This document shows, piece after piece, positions 59,068-64,000 of a stretch of DNA of 64,000 nucleotides. Numbering within the stretch: the stretch's first letter is position 1; each line of letters starts with the position of its first letter. This DNA is from Protula sp. h YS-2021. Lineage: Eukaryota; Annelida; Polychaeta; Sabellida; Serpulidae. The notes beneath the pieces are model-generated. The model did no database searches. It was given only the letters and a program-made list of their open reading frames with translations, and was not told the origin of the DNA. The stretch lies in contig OX457031.1 in the NCBI GenBank assembly GCA_949752745.1, forward strand, positions 22,121,642 to 22,185,641. The letters are read 5' to 3'. The translations under genes were made by a program, and so were the position numbers.

Positions 59068-62000
59068 ATGAACAAGTACTGCAAGTCGTCAGATTCGGAC
59101 ACCCTCGATAAATTATGCAACTACTTAAAGTTACCTCAATACACCGAACATGTCACTCTTTCGGACATTCCATGTGAAATTAAATGCAAGGTCTACCGTG
59201 CAAACGGGTGTAGGTCAACTGACCAACGCCTGAATGAAAGTAGAACCACTGACCAACTTTTACCGTCACAAATTTTTGACATCACAAACTAGTCATATAA
59301 TCCCTTCTGTGTCATCGAGTGTCAGCAATTGTGTGGCACAAATAATCCCGCACATGTGTAGTAATTTATCTGACGTTTATCTGACTTTTTTGTTTCCCAA
59401 CTTTGCATTCAGTTTCCTGATCACACTGTGAAGCAAGAGACACTGAATTTTTTGTCAAGAAATGCAACTCGTAAAGTTATCAGCTTCAGTTACCCGCTAT
59501 TCTTGGCGAGGGTCGGGAGCGTTCGTAGAGTAAGTTGCAAAGCTATGCTTTTCCTAGAAGGTTTGGAACTCTAAAAACCGTTTCATAGAAAGGTTCCGGA
59601 GTCTAGAAAAAACGTATTTTGTCTGTAAATGAAAAGCAAATCAAAACCGGGCTGAACAGTTTTTAAAATTCTCCTCGAAGTGAGAAATTAATTTTAAACT
59701 CTTATCTATTAGTGTTTAATGTTTCACCTTTGAGAAATAAGTTCTCGTTTGTTGGTCGTTTAGAGCACTTCGAACATCTTCTTTAGAGTAAAGTGTAAAT
59801 AAATTCGCAATACAATTGGGGGGAGCATTGACTTGCGTGTTTGAAAAGCTTTCGAAACGGGTGTAACTGATCTATAATTCTGGATTCCAGTTATTATTTT
59901 GGCATACGTAAATCTTGATTTGGTAAAAAGGAAAGAAAAATCACAAACCATTACTGATGAATACGAAGCAAAGAACACATTTAATATAGATGAAATTAGG
60001 TGACTCTTTATAGCACTTCCAAACGAATCCCGGAGAAAATCCCCTTGTTAAAAACACCCTATGGAGAAAATCCACAATATTTTTGTCGTAACCGGAGGGA
60101 AGCCCCTGTGTATACTCTATATTTTTAAGGAATGGATCTGGGATGGAAAGAAACATTTTTTTAGTGGTAATTGGGGGGAATTATCAAGAGCTTGAATCAT
60201 CTTTAGGGTTATGGCTCAGTAGATTTGAAAACATCATAGTTGTTTGAATGACTGAATGTGGAATAAGCTAAAGCTTAACGAAATCTGAATGCACCGACGA
60301 TTGACGAGGCTAAGCATTACAAGGGAAACATTGTAACTAATGTGACAATTTGTTACGAGAAAATCGTTTAACATTGATTTTAAGATTCTGTGAGTCAAGA
60401 CCGCCAAATCCCTATTCACTAAGCCTGATGAGTATGAAATATACAAAACCGCTCTCTTAGGCAGTAATATGAATTGATTGCAGTATAAACCGCATTCAAA
60501 ATAGTTATCAGTATGAATATTGTTGGTACTAATTATCAAGCCTGATCGAATAATAGCCTTGTGACGTTTTACGTAAGTATGCGTCGCCACGTAACCAACC
60601 AAACTGTGCTCGTACTAGGCAACGTTCTCAATGAACGAGATCGTATTCGTATCTCAGGCGTTCGCTGTGATAAGTACGATCCAAAATGATCTTAGCCTCT
60701 CCGTTTTTTTTTTTTTTGAAATCTGAATGTACCGAAAGTATAGTGGTTGACAAGTTAAGTAAATTTAGCAAGACTCGATATAACAACATTTTAATGCGTA
60801 AATATTTGCAACATTAGACTGCGTTCCATAATCGGGCATAGATTGCGTGTTTTACGTGGGGGGGGGGGACTTCACCTTAGTTGGTAGTGTTTCTCCGAAG
60901 CTTTCCTCCACCTTTAGAAACTCATCATGTTTCAAATTAAAATACTGAAATGTGAAATGACAATTTCTAGATACAGCCAAAATATTGTGATGCTTTCGCG
61001 TTAAAATTTTCTCCAAAATATAATATAAATTTCTAAATGAAATCCTAAAATTTAGCTATGTGGGCTTCCGTACTTCAGTGACCCGGTTTTTTAGGTTAGT
61101 CATGAAAGGTCAATAGTGCTGATATCAGCCTGTCATATATAATCATTGCTGATAAAATTTTGGTAAACAGTTTTTGCACTTTGCTTATGTGAGCAGATAA
61201 AAATATTTTTAATCCGTCAGTGTTAAGTTAGCAGAGTTAAAACTGTTTAAAACTTTAGTACGGTTTGTGGCCTGTGTAAAAACCACTCTTGGCGATTTTT
61301 ATTGTCTTATCTGAAATGCATTGTGTCTTAGCTTTGCTATTGTCCCTTTTATGTGGTGCTCATTTAAACTTAACTCCAGATGTGTGGCTTCCATTTATTT
61401 GAAATATTGTATAGTTAAAAGAGCTTTTATTGGCAAAATGAACTAAGAAGGTAAGCACCGCAGTTTAAACACCCCCTTTGTTCCCTCTCAGATATATTCC
61501 CTCTTTTCCCGGATCCTCCTTTGATCGAGTCCCCCCCCCCCCCCAAATTTAGTGGATGTAGACCAGTGGAGTAAATCCGGTCATTATATAAAAACATCCC
61601 TTTGAATTCTGTGCACCTGTTATCACAGTCAAAGCAGTAGTGTGTATCTTCTTGAGCGAGAAGGATACGTGTCATGTATTTAAATAAATGACAGTAAATA
61701 AAACAGGTCCATACTCTTCTAAAACTAATTTTACTGTACCTAAAATATGCACGTGCAACGAGAAGCGCGTGAGTTTGGATGCTATGTGAGAGCTCGTTTC
61801 AAACACTACATTTCTCCCCGGTATAATTTGGATTAATTAATCAATTAATATTAAAATTAAGCTCAAAGATTTTCTTTTCGAGGAAAATATTGCTTTGAAA
61901 ATAGCTATCATTTAAGCACGAATAAAACGCTTCTTTACAAGACTATTTATTTCAGACATGAGGTTTTTAAAGGGGTTCTAACAGAAACCAGCTAATGCTT

Positions 62001-62190
62001 CTCATTCAGATAGGTGTTAATCATGGAACAATTAGATGGAGACATCTTACTTGAGATAAGCTTGTAAATGTCCATACGTCCATTAACGAGATACTGTATA
62101 TTACGTCTAAGTAATCATCAATAACTGAACAACTACATTTGTTATTGTTCACATGCCTTAATGCAGTTAATTTCCGCACTACCTTTTAAT
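59068..62190. other. Three-kilobase stretch with no supported gene
   Basis: Short open frames at 59068-59292, 59431-59234, 60602-60234 and 61675-61427 show no recognisable domain, signal or splice context. Homopolymer runs occur at 60706 (T), 60859 (G) and 61531 (C). No further repeat structure was noticed. Confidence 0.4.
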
Positions 62191-62195
62191 TATTT

Positions 62196-64000
62196 TCAGG
62201 ATGTTATGTCCGATAAGGCCAACCGTACCCCTTGGGCTTTTCTCTTTCTTGATCTTCTCACCACAGGTTGTTTTGATATAGGCGTAGTTGCGGAGATGCT
62301 TTGTTTTCCAGATGTGTTGTGATGCGTGTCTGCATTATTGCGATTCTCTGGGGTTTCGGCGATAATCATCTGTCTACTTAAGCTGTTTTCGCATTGATAA
62401 CAGCAGCGGGTGGCAATATCCAAGCAGAAATCGGTGTTATGTAAACGCATGTTTGGGCCTATATTCAGAGTCTGGTCTGCATGCCTTCTCCAGATATAAT
62501 CTTGGTCAGTGTCAACCTGCTTCAACCTGGTAATTTACAGGACCGCATCTTTTTTTATAACTCCTGACTGCCATTTGAGTTTATTTGGCTGTCCCATGTA
62601 ATCTCTCACAAGAACACACTGGCCTGTGTTGAACGATCTTAATTTCAGCTGGTTTTGGGCGATTTTTCTTGCTGTCTGTTCACTTTGTCGCTGAGGGAAG
62701 GTCGTAGTAAATCAAATCTTGTGCGCAGAGTTCTGTTAAACATCAACATGCATGGTTTTTCGTTGGTGGTGCAATGCGAGGTATTTCTGTAGGTGATTAG
62801 GAAGCTATCCATCCAATGACGTAATGAAATTTGCCTGTCTTTCATGGATCGTAGCTTCTGCTTAAGCCATTTTACTGCTATTTCGGCTGGTCCATTATTC
62901 TTTGGTGAAAAGGGTGGACCAGTCACGTGTCTGATGCCCTTTTTTGCAAAACTCCTGAGATTCGTTGGAAGTAAAAGACATTGCATTGTCAGTTACAATA
63001 ACTTTTGGAATTCCGCATGTGGCGAAGGCGGATCTTAGGAAGTCTAAACCCCCACTTGTTGATGTTGAGTTCTTGATGTCAGCTATCGGCCACTTGCTGT
63101 ATACGTCGATAATTAGCAATAATTTTTTCCCTCATTCATGGCAAAATCTATGTAAACTCGTTCAAACGGTGATTCTGGGTACTTCCACGAATGAAGTGTA
63201 GATTCAGGAGGTGTGTTCTGATGGTGAATACACATTGAGCAATTCTGGATATTTTCTTCAATCATTTTGCTCATGCCTGGAAACCATACATAGGACCTTA
63301 CGATGGCTTTTGTTTTCACGATATCTTCGTGTTTATCATGGAGCTCGTTAAGAATACGGAGTGCAAATTGTATAATCACACGGTGCCCCCACAACAAAAC
63401 ACATGATTTAGTGCTCATTTCATTTCGCCTGGTGTAAAATGCCTCGAATTCCTGATTTTTCTCTGACCATATTCCGCTCTGAACTGCTTGATACACACGA
63501 CTCAACACGGGGTCTTTTCGTATTGTATTGTTCTTTAGATCCCTTTCAACTGCTGTGGTCATGCGGGATCCCCCTGACACATCAAACTAAAATGGGACAT
63601 TCCAGCCCTCCTTCTAACCCTTACATGTCGAGTGCCTCATTTGGTAGCAAGGAGGAGTCCCAATTTTAAAGTCTTACGTATGACCCGACCGGGGCTTGAA
63701 CCACGATATTCCAGTCTCGAGGCGGACACTCTAACCGCTAGGCCACCGAGACGAGTCCTTTCGTGTCTTTTTGCGAATATCCTCGCTGCTTAACAAAATT
63801 GCACCCAGTTGTCGCTGTTCGAAAACGTCGGTGCGATCATTTTTCAATGGTGTTTCCTTGATTTGTCCTTGACTGGGAGAGTCGGGAGAATGCGTCGCAG
63901 TTTGAATGTCTTTTAGATGACAGGTACTGAGTGTAATTGAGACCTGCAAGGAACAGTGCGTATCCTTGAAGGCTGGCAGCGGTCATCGCTGGGATGGGTT
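62196..64000 (-). pseudogene. Ty3/gypsy-type pol remnant (RNase H end, integrase), runs off the window
   Basis: From the window edge inward the minus strand reads the C-terminal RNase H segment (IPAMTAASLQGYALFLAGLN, then HSNCDAFSRLS, about 63990-63870) and a linker that is broken by a SINE. The integrase zinc-binding domain follows (LHDKHED...VWFPGMSKMIEENIQNCSMC, about 63380-63230). The DDE core has D in LIIDVYSKWPIAD, D in VIVTDNAMSF and E in NNGPAEIAVKW. The C-terminal domain (VLVRDYMGQPNKLKW, then IWRRHADQTL) is near 62630-62480. Frameshifts lie near 62950 and 62540, with further breaks in the linker. The element is degenerate; the RT and gag parts would lie beyond 64000. Confidence 0.85.
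63522..63755 (-). mobile_element. tRNA-derived SINE inserted in the gypsy pol
   Basis: On the minus strand the head has an A box (tggcctagcggttagag) and a B box (ggttcaagccc) spaced as in a tRNA, then ggtcgggtcatacgtaagac and a body without coding potential. It is flanked by 10-bp direct repeats, acgaaaggac (63756-63765) and acgaaaagac (63512-63521, both read on the minus strand), which are the target duplication. The surrounding pol frame resumes directly after the second repeat. The head alone might be called a tRNA, but the acceptor stem does not close and a long tail follows. Confidence 0.8.

Noticed and set aside
63680..63755. A tRNA gene
   Set aside because: A and B boxes are present, but the acceptor stem does not pair, the sequence continues into a SINE body and target duplications flank the whole unit.

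Overview
This window is eukaryotic and comes from an invertebrate animal. The best guess is a mollusc, probably a bivalve, though that is inference. Genes are split by short introns with GT/AG borders. Most of the DNA is AT-rich and full of long (TA)n tracts, satellites, nested transposons and several DIRS-like tyrosine-recombinase retrotransposons. The host genes are a Toll-like receptor, a BIR-domain (IAP) protein, a CHST15-like sulfotransferase and a TNF-receptor-like membrane protein. That mix, together with the tRNA-derived SINE, suits a lophotrochozoan. Nothing bacterial is present.

Layout. 1-2.6 kb: the 3' part of a cysteine-rich single-pass receptor-like gene (+). 3.5-10.8 kb: a decayed DIRS-like element (DIRS-1, coding on -). 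10.8-16.5 kb: a possible terminal exon, an L1-like LINE fragment, an inverted-repeat DNA element and a 139-bp satellite. 16.5-21.5 kb: a CHST15-like sulfotransferase gene (+) with two shared 5' exons and two alternative, phase-matched terminal exons. 24.3-25.4 kb: an intronless, frameshifted two-BIR gene (-). 25.8-31.5 kb: a second DIRS-like element (DIRS-2, coding on -), whose recombinase gene is split by an 884-bp element flanked by TA. 31.7-38.7 kb: satellites, microsatellites and a 0.5-kb tandem duplication. 39.0-42.2 kb: a two-exon Toll-like receptor (-). 42.3-43.4 kb: interlocking direct and inverted repeats. 43.7-59.1 kb: two copies of a roughly 2-kb segment. Copy A holds a nearly complete 8-kb DIRS-like element (DIRS-3) plus a short DIRS 5'-end fragment. 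Copy B is free of both and so serves as an empty-site reference. 59.1-62.2 kb: no recognisable gene. 62.2-64 kb: Ty3/gypsy-type pol remains (-) with a SINE inserted in them.

How the parts relate. The DIRS-like elements carry the hallmarks of the group: inverted terminal repeats with unlike outer ends, an internal complementary region that joins both ends head to tail, and gag, RT/RNase H and tyrosine recombinase in that order. DIRS-3 is the youngest by the near identity of its terminal repeats, yet its gag is frameshifted and its RNase H has an in-frame stop. The host genes are unrelated to each other. Of them, the sulfotransferase with duplicated terminal exons is the most interesting, because one promoter and one PAPS-binding exon could serve two different C-terminal catalytic halves. 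All exon joins were made by eye from splice signals and reading phase; no transcript evidence was available.
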